From NCBI GenBank assembly GCA_023663505.1, contig JAMPHH010000011.1:1-64000 (forward strand): a stretch of 64,000 nt of DNA. The letters are read 5' to 3'. The position numbers and the translations under genes were made by a program. A model generated the notes under the pieces. It was not told where the DNA came from and searched no databases. It saw only the letters and a list, made by a program, of their open reading frames with translations. Source of the stretch: Muribaculum sp. GTDB lineage: Bacteria > Bacillota > Clostridia > Lachnospirales > Lachnospiraceae. Positions 23,205 through 32,135 of this stretch are shown piece by piece; position 1 is the stretch's first letter, and each line of letters starts with the position of its first letter.

Positions 23205-23347
23205 GCGAAAAATCAAAGATTTTTCACTTTTGATTTGAGCAATATCACAGACTATGTCTGCGATATGCAAGGGGATAGGTTGAAAAATCAAAGATTTTTC
23301 AACCAGAAATTTGTGCTTGCGCCCAAATTTCGCAGATTGCGGAAAGG
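23205..23347. repeat. Composite palindromic element between response regulator and kinase genes
   Basis: Three parts stand in a row. First is a hairpin GAAAAATC/GATTTTTC at 23207-23225. Second is a palindrome ATATCACAGAC/GTCTGCGATAT (23241-23265) with flanks like those at 18650-18690. Third is a copy of the ~65-bp repeat (23278-23342) almost identical to the first unit at 20523. The repeat ends GCGGAAAGGCATG, so its edge supplies the purine-rich site and the first possible start codon of the kinase gene. Confidence 0.8.
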
Positions 23348-23348
23348 C

Positions 23349-26111
23349 ATGATTATTATTATGGAAAAGCATACCTTAAAGAGGTTGATATTAGGGCTGA
23401 TACAGCATTTGTTGGCAATGTGTATTATGATCGCATTGGCGGCGATACTGTTCAATTCCTATCTGACGGTTCAAACCATGGACGGACCTACCACCTATGC
23501 GCTTGCGCCGCTTGACACGGAGCCTGTGTTTGAGGACAGCGACCTGTTCAATGATATCTTTCGGACGGCGGTGGCGGATATTACCAGACTGGTGGTGATC
23601 AAGGGACAGCTAGAGACGGAAGGGGAGTTTGACTCGTCCAAGCTGATCGACGTGACGGAGTATGCGGGGCGTAAGGGAACGGGGGGAGACTGCCCTGTCA
23701 CGGCGGTATACGAGCTTGAGGACTTGATCAAATGGGGCAGGAACGGCATGGAGTACACGAATCGCGCCATGAGCATGTCGGATTTTGTCAATTATTTTGG
23801 TCCTGCGTTATCTGTGGCTAATTTTGCGCTGAGCGAGGACGGCGAGCTGATCTTTATAGGTTTTCGCGATGAGGCGTTCGTTCCGGAGTTCAAGAGATAT
23901 TACAGCATGAGTGTGGCTGTAAATGGCAATGAGGGTGGCGAGGAGAGCGGCGAGGAGGATATCGAGGCGGTGCAGAACGCCATGGCTCTCTACACGGAGG
24001 AGCAGCTTGAGGATATGGCATTTTCCTATATTCTGCAGGAGCTTCCGGAGAATCTGATCGATGTTTCCAGAGAAGATGACGGCAGCGTGACAGTTTATTT
24101 TCCCATGCTGAACGGACGTTATGAGACCACGGACAAGGAGAAGCGCATTACCGCGTATGCAGGCAACTGGATTGAGTATATGCAGCTGCAGAGCAATATC
24201 GAGGAGGCTGTGAACGGTCTCTATACAAGCTACGGCTTATACCAGAATTGTAACAGCCTGTATCAGTCTAACACTAATCTGAAATATGTGGTTCGGGTGG
24301 TGACTGATGACGGTATCATGCGGACTTACACCAATCAGGAGGAGATGGCGGGGCTCTCGGACAATCTGATCACGGAGTATTTCGCTGAGTACAGGCGTTA
24401 TTTTATTTATTATCCTGACAGTCTGGAATTCACGGGAAATGTGAATCTGACGGAGGCGAACATTCATGAATACCTGAGCGAGTATGATTATGCATATCCC
24501 GACAACACGCAAATATGGGTTGGGGTAGACACCTCCTATGAGATGCGGGGAGACGCTTTTTACAGCGCACATATTTTGTTTGAAAATATCGTGCCTAATA
24601 TCACGGGGATCATCGTGTCGATAAGCTTCCTTTTTGGCTTGTGGCTTCTTATTCTGGGGCATCTGACCGTGACGGCGGGAGTGGCATATGACGAGAAGGG
24701 GAAGCTGACCCATTATTTAAACAGCTTTGACCATATTTGGACAGAGGTTTTTGTGGGGTTCTTTATTCTCCTTAGATATGGGGCGTCCTATGGCTATCGG
24801 TATTTGCTCGCGGTGGCGGACAGGGTATATGAGAACCACGCGCTGAACACCATGGGGGTGTCAAAGGCGCAGATTTATGAGTATGGTTCCTTTGCCCTGT
24901 ATGGCGCTTTGCTCAGCATGTGTCTGTGCATTCTCTGGTACAGTCTGGTGCGGCGCGTGAAGTCGGGCAATCTGTGGCGGGACAGCCTGATACACTGGAT
25001 ACTGGTTTCTTTTCGCCGTGCGATCGGTTTTGTGCTGTCTCATCGGAATTCCGCCGTGAGCACGTTGATTCCCTACAATGCCTTTCTGATGATGAATCTG
25101 TTCGGGTTCTGGGGCTGTATGCGGCTGTGGGGGCGAAGCCCGATAGGCGCGGTCGTGTCGGGCGGCGTGTTGGTGGTCATAGATGGCTTGGTGGGGGTGC
25201 TTTTGTTCCGCCGCAATGGGGAGTGGCTGGACATTGTGGACGCGATCAGACATATTCGGGACGGCGAGGTGGATTTTAAGCTTGACGCGGAGTCCCTGCA
25301 CGGCGGTAATAGGGAGATCGCGGACGCGGTGAATAATATCAGCGAGGGCATCAGCAAGGCCGTGAGCACGAGCATGAAGGACGAGCAAATGAAGACGGAT
25401 CTGATCACCAATGTCTCGCATGATATCAAGACGCCTCTCACGTCGATTATCAGCTATGTCGATCTGTTAAAAAGGCTTGGCATCGAGGAGGAGCCTGCGA
25501 AGGGATATATTGACGTACTGGACAGCAAATCCCAGCGTCTGAAGCAATTGACTGATGACTTGGTGGAGGCGTCCAAGCTTTCATCAGGCAATATTGAGCT
25601 TGATATGGAGAGACTTAATCTGACAGAGCTGCTCAATCAGGTGATCGGGGAGTTGTCCGAGCGTCTGGAGGAGCGTGGGCTTCAGATTTTCTTTGACGGG
25701 GGCGAGCGTCCCGCTTATATTTATGCGGACAGCCGCAGGATGTGGCGCGTGATGGAGAATCTTTTCAACAATATGTATAAATACGCGTTGGAAAATACGA
25801 GAGTATACATTGATCTGGTTGTGGAGGAGCATGAGGGCGGCAATATCGTTGAGGCTTCCCTGAAAAATATTTCCGAGCGGCAGATGAATATCAAGGCTGC
25901 GGATCTGACAGAGCGGTTTATTCGGGGAGATGATGCCAGAAGCACAGAAGGGTCAGGTCTGGGGCTCTATATCACGAAGAATCTGGTTCATGCGCAGAAC
26001 GGAGAGTTTGACATCAAATTGGACGGGGACTTGTTCAAGGCGGTGATTCGTTTTCCGGAAAGTGTGCAGAGCGATTCGGGTGAACAACATTACGGTTCAG
26101 CGAAGGGCTGA
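23349..26111 (+). CDS. Membrane sensor histidine kinase with large extracellular domain
   Basis: About 920 residues. An N-terminal transmembrane helix (LILGLIQHLLAMCIMIALAAILF) is followed by a ~390-residue extracytoplasmic sensor region with no recognised domain, and then by several hydrophobic helices (residues ~420-610). The cytoplasmic kinase core includes HisKA with phospho-acceptor His691 in VSHDIKTPLTSIISYVDLLKRL. The HATPase domain shows a short N-box-like segment (VMENLFNNMYKYALENT) and a G-box STEGSGLGLYITKNLV. It pairs with the VanR-like regulator upstream. The start is uncertain: ATG 23349 or ATG 23361, both at the edge of a repeat element. The last residues and stop codon are encoded by a palindrome at 26090-26118. 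Confidence 0.9.
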   Translation: MIIIMEKHTLKRLILGLIQHLLAMCIMIALAAILFNSYLTVQTMDGPTTYALAPLDTEPVFEDSDLFNDIFRTAVADITRLVVIKGQLETEGEFDSSKLIDVTEYAGRKGTGGDCPVTAVYELEDLIKWGRNGMEYTNRAMSMSDFVNYFGPALSVANFALSEDGELIFIGFRDEAFVPEFKRYYSMSVAVNGNEGGEESGEEDIEAVQNAMALYTEEQLEDMAFSYILQELPENLIDVSREDDGSVTVYFPMLNGRYETTDKEKRITAYAGNWIEYMQLQSNIEEAVNGLYTSYGLYQNCNSLYQSNTNLKYVVRVVTDDGIMRTYTNQEEMAGLSDNLITEYFAEYRRYFIYYPDSLEFTGNVNLTEANIHEYLSEYDYAYPDNTQIWVGVDTSYEMRGDAFYSAHILFENIVPNITGIIVSISFLFGLWLLILGHLTVTAGVAYDEKGKLTHYLNSFDHIWTEVFVGFFILLRYGASYGYRYLLAVADRVYENHALNTMGVSKAQIYEYGSFALYGALLSMCLCILWYSLVRRVKSGNLWRDSLIHWILVSFRRAIGFVLSHRNSAVSTLIPYNAFLMMNLFGFWGCMRLWGRSPIGAVVSGGVLVVIDGLVGVLLFRRNGEWLDIVDAIRHIRDGEVDFKLDAESLHGGNREIADAVNNISEGISKAVSTSMKDEQMKTDLITNVSHDIKTPLTSIISYVDLLKRLGIEEEPAKGYIDVLDSKSQRLKQLTDDLVEASKLSSGNIELDMERLNLTELLNQVIGELSERLEERGLQIFFDGGERPAYIYADSRRMWRVMENLFNNMYKYALENTRVYIDLVVEEHEGGNIVEASLKNISERQMNIKAADLTERFIRGDDARSTEGSGLGLYITKNLVHAQNGEFDIKLDGDLFKAVIRFPESVQSDSGEQHYGSAKG

Positions 26112-26118
26112 ACCGTAA
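26090..26118. terminator. Bidirectional hairpin overlapping the end of the kinase gene
   Basis: TTACGGTTCAG (26090-26100) mirrors CTGAACCGTAA (26108-26118) perfectly; a further C-G pair closes the loop. It encodes the kinase's last codons and its TGA stop (26109-26111) and lies 10 bp from the stop of convergent prs, so it can serve both transcripts. There is no T tract on either strand. The GTTCAGC/GCTGAAC core recurs in the elements at 50623 and 52365. Confidence 0.6.
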
Positions 26119-26127
26119 CATGCAGGC

Positions 26128-27327
26128 TTAGAAATCCATATACTCGACCTGCTTTCTGTTATTGTATGCCTCCAAAATCCCCTGTATCTTCTCTGTGGTG
26201 GCGAGCACGTTGGAGAGAGAGACATCGTGATTCATAAAGTCAATGATGGAGGTGACAAACTTACTCATGTCCGCCTCGATAAAATAAGGCTTGGTATAGA
26301 GCTCGGGGGGCAGATATGTCAGATCCGTGGTGACAACCTTATCAAAATCTCCCTGTTCATAAGCCTCGTCAAATTTGGACAGTCCGTCGGTAAACAATCC
26401 AAAGGTACAGCAGATAAACACGCGGCGTGCATTCATTTTCTTGAGCTGTCTGGCGGTGTCTAACATGCTTCCGCCTGACGAGATCATATCGTCAATGATA
26501 ATGATGTCCTTGCCGTCGATATTGTCTCCCAGAAACTCATGGGCGACAATCGGGTTTTTCCCGTTTTCTATTCGGGAATAATCCCTGCGCTTATAGAACA
26601 TTCCCGTGTCCACGCCCAACACTGTCGCAAAGTAGATCGCGCGGTCTAACGCACCCTCGTCAGGGCTGATGACCAGTAAATGCTCCTTGTCGATCAACAG
26701 ATCGTCCTCGGCGTTCAGGAGAGCCTTGATAAACTGATAGGGCGGTGTGAAATTGTCGAAGCCGTTCAGCGGCGTGGAGTTAGCGACTCTGGGGTCATGG
26801 GCGTCAAAAGTGATGAAATTATCCACTCCCATATTGCTTAGTTCCCTCAAGGCGTAAGCACAGTCCAAGGATTCGCGGCCGTTTCTCTTGTGCTGACGTC
26901 CCTCATACAAAAAGGGCATGATCACATTGATGCGGTGCGCCTTGCCTGTACAGGCGGCGATTGCGCGCTTTAAGTCCTGATAATGGTCATCAGGGGACAT
27001 ATGGTTGGTATAGCCGTTCATTTCATAGGTGATGCTGTGATTGCATACGTCAACCAACAGAAAGATATCCTTACCGCGGATAGTCTCGCCAAACTCCGCC
27101 TTTGCCTCGCCGCTGCCAAAACGGGGAATATGCAGATCCACAAGATAATTGTCCTCGATGTAGCCGTGGAAGGCGGGATCGTTCTTTACTTTATCGTTAT
27201 GGATATTTTTGCGGAAATTCACCATATAGTCATTGACCTGCTGCCCCAGCTTGGCTGCGGAGGGCAGGGCGGCAATTTTTAACGGCGCTACCGGCATTGC
27301 GTTTTCAAGTTCAAGTAGATTAGGCAT
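26128..27327 (-). CDS. prs: Ribose-phosphate pyrophosphokinase
   Basis: A 399-residue PRPP synthetase supplying nucleotide, histidine and tryptophan synthesis. It is longer than classical Prs (about 315 residues) because of an N-terminal extension and inserts, a form I recall in Clostridia. Key segments are GKDIFLLVDVCNHS (subunit/ATP region), INVIMPFLYEGRQHKRNGRESL, the metal-binding TFDAHDPRVANSTP, LLVISPDEGALDRAIYFA and the PRPP loop IIIIDDMISSGGSMLDTARQL. The start follows GGAGGAAAATT. It has its own promoter and converges on the sensor kinase gene. Confidence 0.92.
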   Translation of the reverse strand: MPNLLELENAMPVAPLKIAALPSAAKLGQQVNDYMVNFRKNIHNDKVKNDPAFHGYIEDNYLVDLHIPRFGSGEAKAEFGETIRGKDIFLLVDVCNHSITYEMNGYTNHMSPDDHYQDLKRAIAACTGKAHRINVIMPFLYEGRQHKRNGRESLDCAYALRELSNMGVDNFITFDAHDPRVANSTPLNGFDNFTPPYQFIKALLNAEDDLLIDKEHLLVISPDEGALDRAIYFATVLGVDTGMFYKRRDYSRIENGKNPIVAHEFLGDNIDGKDIIIIDDMISSGGSMLDTARQLKKMNARRVFICCTFGLFTDGLSKFDEAYEQGDFDKVVTTDLTYLPPELYTKPYFIEADMSKFVTSIIDFMNHDVSLSNVLATTEKIQGILEAYNNRKQVEYMDF

Positions 27328-27358
27328 AATTTTCCTCCAGATGTATATGACAAGTCAA

Positions 27359-27441
27359 GTTACAATTCACGCCCTAACCGATTCAGCAATCTTCTGCTTG
27401 ATGTGCGTGAATTGCAACGAAGATGCACCGTGAATAGTAAC
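27359..27441 (-). promoter_or_regulatory. Structured leader of prs
   Basis: In the prs 5' leader, CAATTCACGC and GCGTGAATTG (27363-27372 with 27405-27414) form a perfect 10-bp stem around a 32-base loop. Just upstream on the same strand stands GTTACTATTCACGGTGCA (27424-27441, minus strand), identical over 18 bases to 50655-50672 inside another palindromic element. It may be a regulatory leader or an inserted repeat. Confidence 0.5.
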
Positions 27442-27463
27442 CAATTTAATACCTGACACTTAA

Positions 27464-27492
27464 TTTATAACATTCTGGTAGTGACACGTCAA
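27464..27492 (-). promoter_or_regulatory. prs promoter
   Basis: On the minus strand TTGACG (27487-27492), 17 bp and TATAAA (27464-27469) form a near-consensus sigma-A promoter about 137 bp before the prs start codon. Confidence 0.65.
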
Positions 27493-27500
27493 GAAATTTC

Positions 27501-27529
27501 TTGTATGATAGTAAAAAGGATATTATAGT
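27501..27529 (+). promoter_or_regulatory. Promoter of the DUF512 gene
   Basis: TTGTAT (27501-27506), a 17-bp spacer and TATAGT (27524-27529) lie 50 bp before the DUF512 start, back to back with the prs promoter. Confidence 0.55.
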
Positions 27530-27579
27530 TTAGCGAAAGCTGAATTGTCCAAAAGGACAGACAGGGCGAGGAATACAAG

Positions 27580-28911
27580 ATGGAAAGAGGACATATCGTG
27601 AAGGCGGTAGAGGAGGGAAGTATTGCGCAGGAGATGGAGATTGTGGCGGGGGATAAGCTTCTTGCCGTTAATCAAACGGAGATAGAGGATATTTTTGACT
27701 ATCAATTCTTGATTCAGGACAGCTATATCGAGGTGTTGGTGGAAAAGGCTGACGGGGAGCAGTGGCTCTTGGAGATTGACAAGGAGCCGGACGAGGACTT
27801 GGGCATCACCTTTGAGAACGGGCTGATGGACGAGTACAGGCACTGCCATAATCGGTGTATTTTCTGTTTTATCGACCAGATGCCCAAAGGAATGCGGGAG
27901 ACCCTGTATTTTAAAGATGATGATTCCAGACTTTCCTTTTTGCAGGGGAATTATGTGACGCTGACCAATATGTCGGAGCATGATATCGACAGAATATGCA
28001 GATACCGCCTGTCCCCGATCAATATATCGTTCCAGACCATGAACCCGAAGCTTCGCTGCGAGATGTTGAACAATCGTTTCGCAGGGGAGGCGCTTGGCAA
28101 GGTGGACAGGCTGAACGAGGCGGATATCACCATGAACGGGCAGATCGTGCTCTGCAAGGGGGTAAATGATGGGGAGGAGCTTGACTTCAGTATCCGCGAG
28201 CTGATGAAATACATTCCCAATCTGGAGAGCGTGTCAGTGGTGCCGGTGGGACTCTCCAAGTACCGTAAGGGGCTGTACCCGTTAGAGCCGTTTACCAAGG
28301 AGGATGCGGGGGCTGTTTTGGACACCATACATTCCTATCAAAGGCTTTGCTATGAGAAGTATGGCATTCATTTTATCCATGCCAGTGATGAATGGTATAT
28401 TCTCGCGGGGGAGGAGCTGCCGACAGAGGAGCGTTACGACGGGTATCCGCAGCTTGAGAATGGTGTGGGAATGCTGCGGCTGCTTCTGGATGAGTTCCAT
28501 GAAGCATTGGCGGGGGGAGAGCCTGTCGGATTCTCCGAGCGGGTTGTCTTATCTCTGGCTACGGGGAAGCTGGCATATCCCTATATCCGACAGATGTGTC
28601 AGGAGATGATGGAACGGTATCCGTGGCTGGACTTACGGGTATATGACATTCAAAATGATTTTTTCGGGGAGATGATCACCGTGTCCGGTCTGCTCACGGG
28701 GCAGGATATCAGGGCGCAGCTTCTGGGCAAGGAGCTCGGGTCAGGGCTGCTTTTGCCGCAGAATATGCTTCGGAGTGGCGAGACGGTCTTTTTGGATGAT
28801 TTGACGGTAGCAGATTTGGAAGAAACTTTACAAGTTCCGATTTATATTGTAAAATCAAATGGATATGACTTTATTGAAACGATTGTCAGAGCCGCACGGA
28901 CGGCAGGGTAA
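27580..28911 (+). CDS. DUF512 protein with PDZ-like N-terminus and radical-SAM-type Cys motif
   Basis: A 443-residue protein. Residues 1-50 form a PDZ-like unit (VKAVEEGSIAQEMEIVAGDKLLAVNQTEIED). Around residue 90 comes YRHCHNRCIFCFIDQMPKGMRETLYFKDDD, where CHNRCIFC gives the CxxxCxxC arrangement of radical SAM [4Fe-4S] proteins. NISFQTMNPKLRCEML and the C-terminal DUF512 domain (VVLSLATGKLAYPYI ... NDFFGEMITVSGLLTGQDI) follow. The family is widespread in anaerobic Firmicutes and Cyanobacteria, usually beside der and plsY as here. Its substrate is unknown to me. ATG 27580 has GGCGAGGA nine bases upstream. Confidence 0.9.
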   Translation: MERGHIVKAVEEGSIAQEMEIVAGDKLLAVNQTEIEDIFDYQFLIQDSYIEVLVEKADGEQWLLEIDKEPDEDLGITFENGLMDEYRHCHNRCIFCFIDQMPKGMRETLYFKDDDSRLSFLQGNYVTLTNMSEHDIDRICRYRLSPINISFQTMNPKLRCEMLNNRFAGEALGKVDRLNEADITMNGQIVLCKGVNDGEELDFSIRELMKYIPNLESVSVVPVGLSKYRKGLYPLEPFTKEDAGAVLDTIHSYQRLCYEKYGIHFIHASDEWYILAGEELPTEERYDGYPQLENGVGMLRLLLDEFHEALAGGEPVGFSERVVLSLATGKLAYPYIRQMCQEMMERYPWLDLRVYDIQNDFFGEMITVSGLLTGQDIRAQLLGKELGSGLLLPQNMLRSGETVFLDDLTVADLEETLQVPIYIVKSNGYDFIETIVRAARTAG

Positions 28912-28942
28912 CAGCCACGGCGGGGAGAGCTATGGCAATGAC

Positions 28943-29032
28943 GCTAGAAATGATTATGGCGTCAGAAACGGCCATGGTGTAAGAAACAGCCATGGATAAG
29001 GGAAACAACCATGGCGGAGGGAAAGACCATGA
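28943..29032 (+). repeat. Five 18-nt tandem units carrying repeated start-site-like sequences before der
   Basis: Units at 28943, 28961, 28979, 28997 and 29015 share an A-rich stretch followed by CCATGG or a close variant (for example GTAAGAAACAGCCATGGA and TAAGGGAAACAACCATGG). The last two units each contain a purine-rich site plus an ATG in the der frame (29011 and 29029), so the der initiation region has been duplicated. One frame encodes Asn/Gly/His-rich hexads; another gives a 16-codon mini-frame from ATG 28932 after GGGGAGAG. Confidence 0.7.
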
Positions 29033-30366
29033 CAGAGAGAACGATCAAGCCGATTGTTGCGGTGGTGGGCCGCCCCAATGTGGGTAAATCCACTTTATTT
29101 AACGCGCTGGCGGGGGAAAATATAGCAATTGTGAAGGACACTCCCGGTATCACGAGAGACAGGATCTATGCGGACGTGAGCTGGCTGGATAAGAATTTCA
29201 CACTGATCGACACCGGAGGTATCGAGCCGGACTCCAAGGATGTGATCCTGTCACAGATGCGGGAACAGGCGATGATTGCCATGGAGACCGCAGATGTCAT
29301 CATTTTCCTGGTAGATGTAAGACAGGGACTGCAGGACGCGGACGCGAAGGTGGCGGATATGCTGCGCCGTTCCCATAAGCCGGTGGTACTGGTGGTGAAC
29401 AAGGTTGACAACTTCAATAAATTCATGGCAGACGTCTATGAATTTTATAATCTGGGTATCGGGGATCCCCACCCTATATCGGCTGCAAACCGTATGGGGC
29501 TTGGCGATATGCTGGAGGAGGTAGTGTCCTACTTCAAGGAGGGAGCTGCGGAGGATACGGAGGATGAGCGCCCCAGAGTAGCCATTGTGGGCAAGCCCAA
29601 TGTGGGCAAATCCTCACTGATCAACAAGCTCTTGGGAGAGGACAGGCTGATCGTCTCGGACATCGCGGGAACCACGAGGGACGCAGTGGACACACAGATC
29701 ACATACAACGGCAAGGAATACGTGTTTATCGACACGGCGGGTCTGCGCCGCAAGAATAAGATCAAAGAGGAACTGGAGCGGTATATGATCATCCGCACGG
29801 TGAGCGCGGTGGAGAGAGCGGAGATCGTGGTGCTCGTGATCGACGCCGTGGAGGGAGTCACCGAGCAGGACGCCAAGATTGCCGGAATCGCCCACGACAG
29901 AGGAAAAGCGGTGATCATTGCCGTAAATAAATGGGACGCATTGGAAAAAGATGACAAGACCATTTACCGCTTCACGGAGAAGGTGCGCAGCGTCTTGTCC
30001 TACATGCCTTATGCGGAGATCCTGTTCGTGTCCGCCAAGACGGGACAACGTCTGCCCAAGCTTTTCGAGACCATAGATATGGTAAGCGAGAACCACGCAA
30101 TGCGCGTGTCAACGGGCGTGCTGAATGAGATAATGGCGGAGGCGGTGGCGATGCAGCAGCCCCCGTCTGACAAGGGGAAAAGGCTGCGGCTTTACTATAT
30201 CACGCAGGTTTCCGTGAAGCCTCCGACCTTTGTTATTTTCGTGAACGATAAGGATTTGATGCATTTTTCCTACACCAGATATATTGAGAATCAGATTCGT
30301 AATACCTTCGGTTTTAAGGGAACACCCCTGCGGTTTATCATCAGGGAGCGCAAGGAGAGTAAATAG
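29029..30366 (+). CDS. der: Ribosome-associated GTPase Der (EngA)
   Basis: About 445 residues with the two tandem GTPase domains unique to Der. The first has VGRPNVGKSTLFNAL, DTPGITRD and NKVDN; the second has VGKPNVGKSSLINKLLG, DIAGTTRDAVDT and NKWDALEK. The C-terminal KH-like domain (LRLYYITQVSVKPPTFVIFVNDKDLMHFSYTRYIENQIRNTFGFKGTPLRFIIRERK) completes it. Der acts in 50S ribosome assembly. GGAGGG stands seven bases before ATG 29029; an in-frame ATG at 29011 is also possible because the start region is duplicated. It begins the der-plsY-gpsA run. Confidence 0.96.
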   Translation: MTERTIKPIVAVVGRPNVGKSTLFNALAGENIAIVKDTPGITRDRIYADVSWLDKNFTLIDTGGIEPDSKDVILSQMREQAMIAMETADVIIFLVDVRQGLQDADAKVADMLRRSHKPVVLVVNKVDNFNKFMADVYEFYNLGIGDPHPISAANRMGLGDMLEEVVSYFKEGAAEDTEDERPRVAIVGKPNVGKSSLINKLLGEDRLIVSDIAGTTRDAVDTQITYNGKEYVFIDTAGLRRKNKIKEELERYMIIRTVSAVERAEIVVLVIDAVEGVTEQDAKIAGIAHDRGKAVIIAVNKWDALEKDDKTIYRFTEKVRSVLSYMPYAEILFVSAKTGQRLPKLFETIDMVSENHAMRVSTGVLNEIMAEAVAMQQPPSDKGKRLRLYYITQVSVKPPTFVIFVNDKDLMHFSYTRYIENQIRNTFGFKGTPLRFIIRERKESK

Positions 30367-30390
30367 TATAGGTTTAAGGAGTGGGTTAGC

Positions 30391-31065
30391 ATGGAGCGAG
30401 TGATATGCTTGGTGATAGGCTATGTGTTTGGATTGTTCCAGACGGCATATTTTTACGGAAAGGCACACGGGATCGACATTCGTGAGCATGGGAGCGGCAA
30501 CGCGGGCACAACCAACGCCCTGCGGGTTCTGGGTAAAAAGGCGGGGATCATAGTCCTTTTGGGAGACTGCGCAAAGTGTATCTTAGCCGTGTGCGTCACC
30601 CGCCTGATCTTTGGGGAGAGCCACCCTGACACTATCTATCTGCTGTGTATCTATGCGGCGGCAGGGGCTATTTTGGGGCATAATTTCCCCTTCTATATGG
30701 GGTTTAAGGGGGGAAAGGGCATTGCTGCCACAGCGGGGCTGATTCTCTCGCTGCACCCCTATTTTATTCCCATGGGTGTGATCGTGTTCTTTGGAATCTT
30801 CTTCATCACCCATTATGTGTCGCTGGGGTCTTTGTTGGTATATGTGGGTTTTATGATCGAGATAGTGGTCTGTGGACAGCTTGGGGTGTTTGCCGGGGCA
30901 AGTCAAGCAACATTGTATGAAATGTATGCCGTGTCATTCTGTATGGCGGCTATGGCGTTCTGGAAGCACCGTGAGAACATCAAGCACTTGGTTCATGGCG
31001 AGGAGAGAAAGACCTACCTCACCAAGAAAAACAAGCTGGATGTGGAGCATAATGAATCACAATGA
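30391..31065 (+). CDS. plsY: Glycerol-3-phosphate acyltransferase PlsY
   Basis: A 224-residue membrane enzyme that acylates glycerol-3-phosphate from acyl-phosphate, the first step of phospholipid synthesis. Motif 1 is IREHGSGNAGTTNALRVLGKKAG, motif 2 is GHNFPFYMGFKGGKGIAATAG, and motif 3 falls in the last helices (residues ~180-200, AFWKHRENIKHLVHGEE). About five to six transmembrane segments alternate. The gene lies between der and gpsA, and gpsA makes its substrate, so operon and pathway agree. Confidence 0.96.
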   Translation: MERVICLVIGYVFGLFQTAYFYGKAHGIDIREHGSGNAGTTNALRVLGKKAGIIVLLGDCAKCILAVCVTRLIFGESHPDTIYLLCIYAAAGAILGHNFPFYMGFKGGKGIAATAGLILSLHPYFIPMGVIVFFGIFFITHYVSLGSLLVYVGFMIEIVVCGQLGVFAGASQATLYEMYAVSFCMAAMAFWKHRENIKHLVHGEERKTYLTKKNKLDVEHNESQ

Positions 31066-31087
31066 ATAAAGGAGGAATCGAGGGAGA

Positions 31088-32104
31088 ATGGCAAGGATAA
31101 GTATTTTGGGGGGCGGAAGCTGGGGCATTGCCCTCGCGGTGCTGTTGCATAAGAACGGGCACGAGATCACGGTGTGGTCTGCCGTGGAGTCGGAGTATGA
31201 GATGCTCAGGAAAAACCATGAGCACAAAATGCTACCAGGCGTCAAGCTGTCGAAGGACATGACCTTTACCATGGACGAGGCGGAGGCGGTCGGGGACAGA
31301 GACCTGTTGGTTATGGCCGTGGCGAGCTCTTACACACGGGCGACGGCGGCGCGCTTTCATGATGTTGTGGCGCCGGAACAAAAAATAGTGAATGTGGCAA
31401 AGGGGATTGAGGAGCATACGGTGATGACGCTCTCCGAGATCATCGAGCAGGAGATCCCGCAGGCTGATGTGGCGGTGCTGTCAGGTCCCTCCCATGCGGA
31501 GGAGGTGGGCAGAGGGCTTCCGACCTCCGTGGTGGTGGGAGCCAAGAGCAGAGCTACAGCCGAATACATTCAGAATCTGTTTATGAGCGAGGTCTTTCGC
31601 GTGTATACCAGTCCCGATGTGCTGGGGATAGAGCTGGGCGGCTCCTTAAAGAATGTGGTCGCGCTCGCAGCGGGCATCGCTGACGGCTTGGGCTATGGGG
31701 ATAACACCAAGGCGGCGCTGATCACGAGGGGCATCACGGAGATTGCCCGACTTGGCACCGCCATGGGCGGGAGATTCGAGACCTTCTGCGGGCTCACCGG
31801 TATCGGGGATCTGATCGTGACCTGTGCGTCCATGCATTCCAGAAACCGCCGCGCGGGTATCCTGATCGGACAGGGTAAGACCATGCAGGAGGCAATGGAC
31901 GAGGTGCAGATGGTCGTGGAGGGTGTGTATTCCGCCAAGGCCGCCATGGAGCTTGCAAAGAAATATGATGTTCAGCTCCCCATTATCGAGCAGGTGAACG
32001 AGGTGCTGTTTGCGGGTAAGAGCGCGGCTGTGGCTGTGAAGGAGCTGATGCTGCGGGACAAGAAGTTGGAGATTGCCGATGATCTGTGGCAGGATCAAGC
32101 TTGA
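31088..32104 (+). CDS. gpsA: Glycerol-3-phosphate dehydrogenase [NAD(P)+]
   Basis: A 338-residue cytoplasmic enzyme reducing dihydroxyacetone phosphate to sn-glycerol-3-phosphate. The dinucleotide-binding motif ISILGGGSWGIALAVLLHKNG opens the protein. VNVAKGIEEHT, VLSGPSHAEEVGRGLPTSVV, the catalytic Lys region IELGGSLKNVVALAAGIADGLGYGDNTKAALITRGITE and FCGLTGIGDLIVTC follow. It has AAAGGAGG upstream and follows plsY by 22 bp. It coexists with a G1P dehydrogenase-like gene at 8016. Confidence 0.97.
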   Translation: MARISILGGGSWGIALAVLLHKNGHEITVWSAVESEYEMLRKNHEHKMLPGVKLSKDMTFTMDEAEAVGDRDLLVMAVASSYTRATAARFHDVVAPEQKIVNVAKGIEEHTVMTLSEIIEQEIPQADVAVLSGPSHAEEVGRGLPTSVVVGAKSRATAEYIQNLFMSEVFRVYTSPDVLGIELGGSLKNVVALAAGIADGLGYGDNTKAALITRGITEIARLGTAMGGRFETFCGLTGIGDLIVTCASMHSRNRRAGILIGQGKTMQEAMDEVQMVVEGVYSAKAAMELAKKYDVQLPIIEQVNEVLFAGKSAAVAVKELMLRDKKLEIADDLWQDQA

Positions 32105-32135
32105 AAATAATCTTAGGAGAAGGGGTGTAAGGGCT

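Noticed and set aside
28919..28979. Frameshifted Asn/Gly/His-rich extension of the DUF512 protein
   Set aside because: The DUF512 protein already ends in a normal family-like C-terminus, and the repeats have a simpler reading as duplicated start-site DNA.
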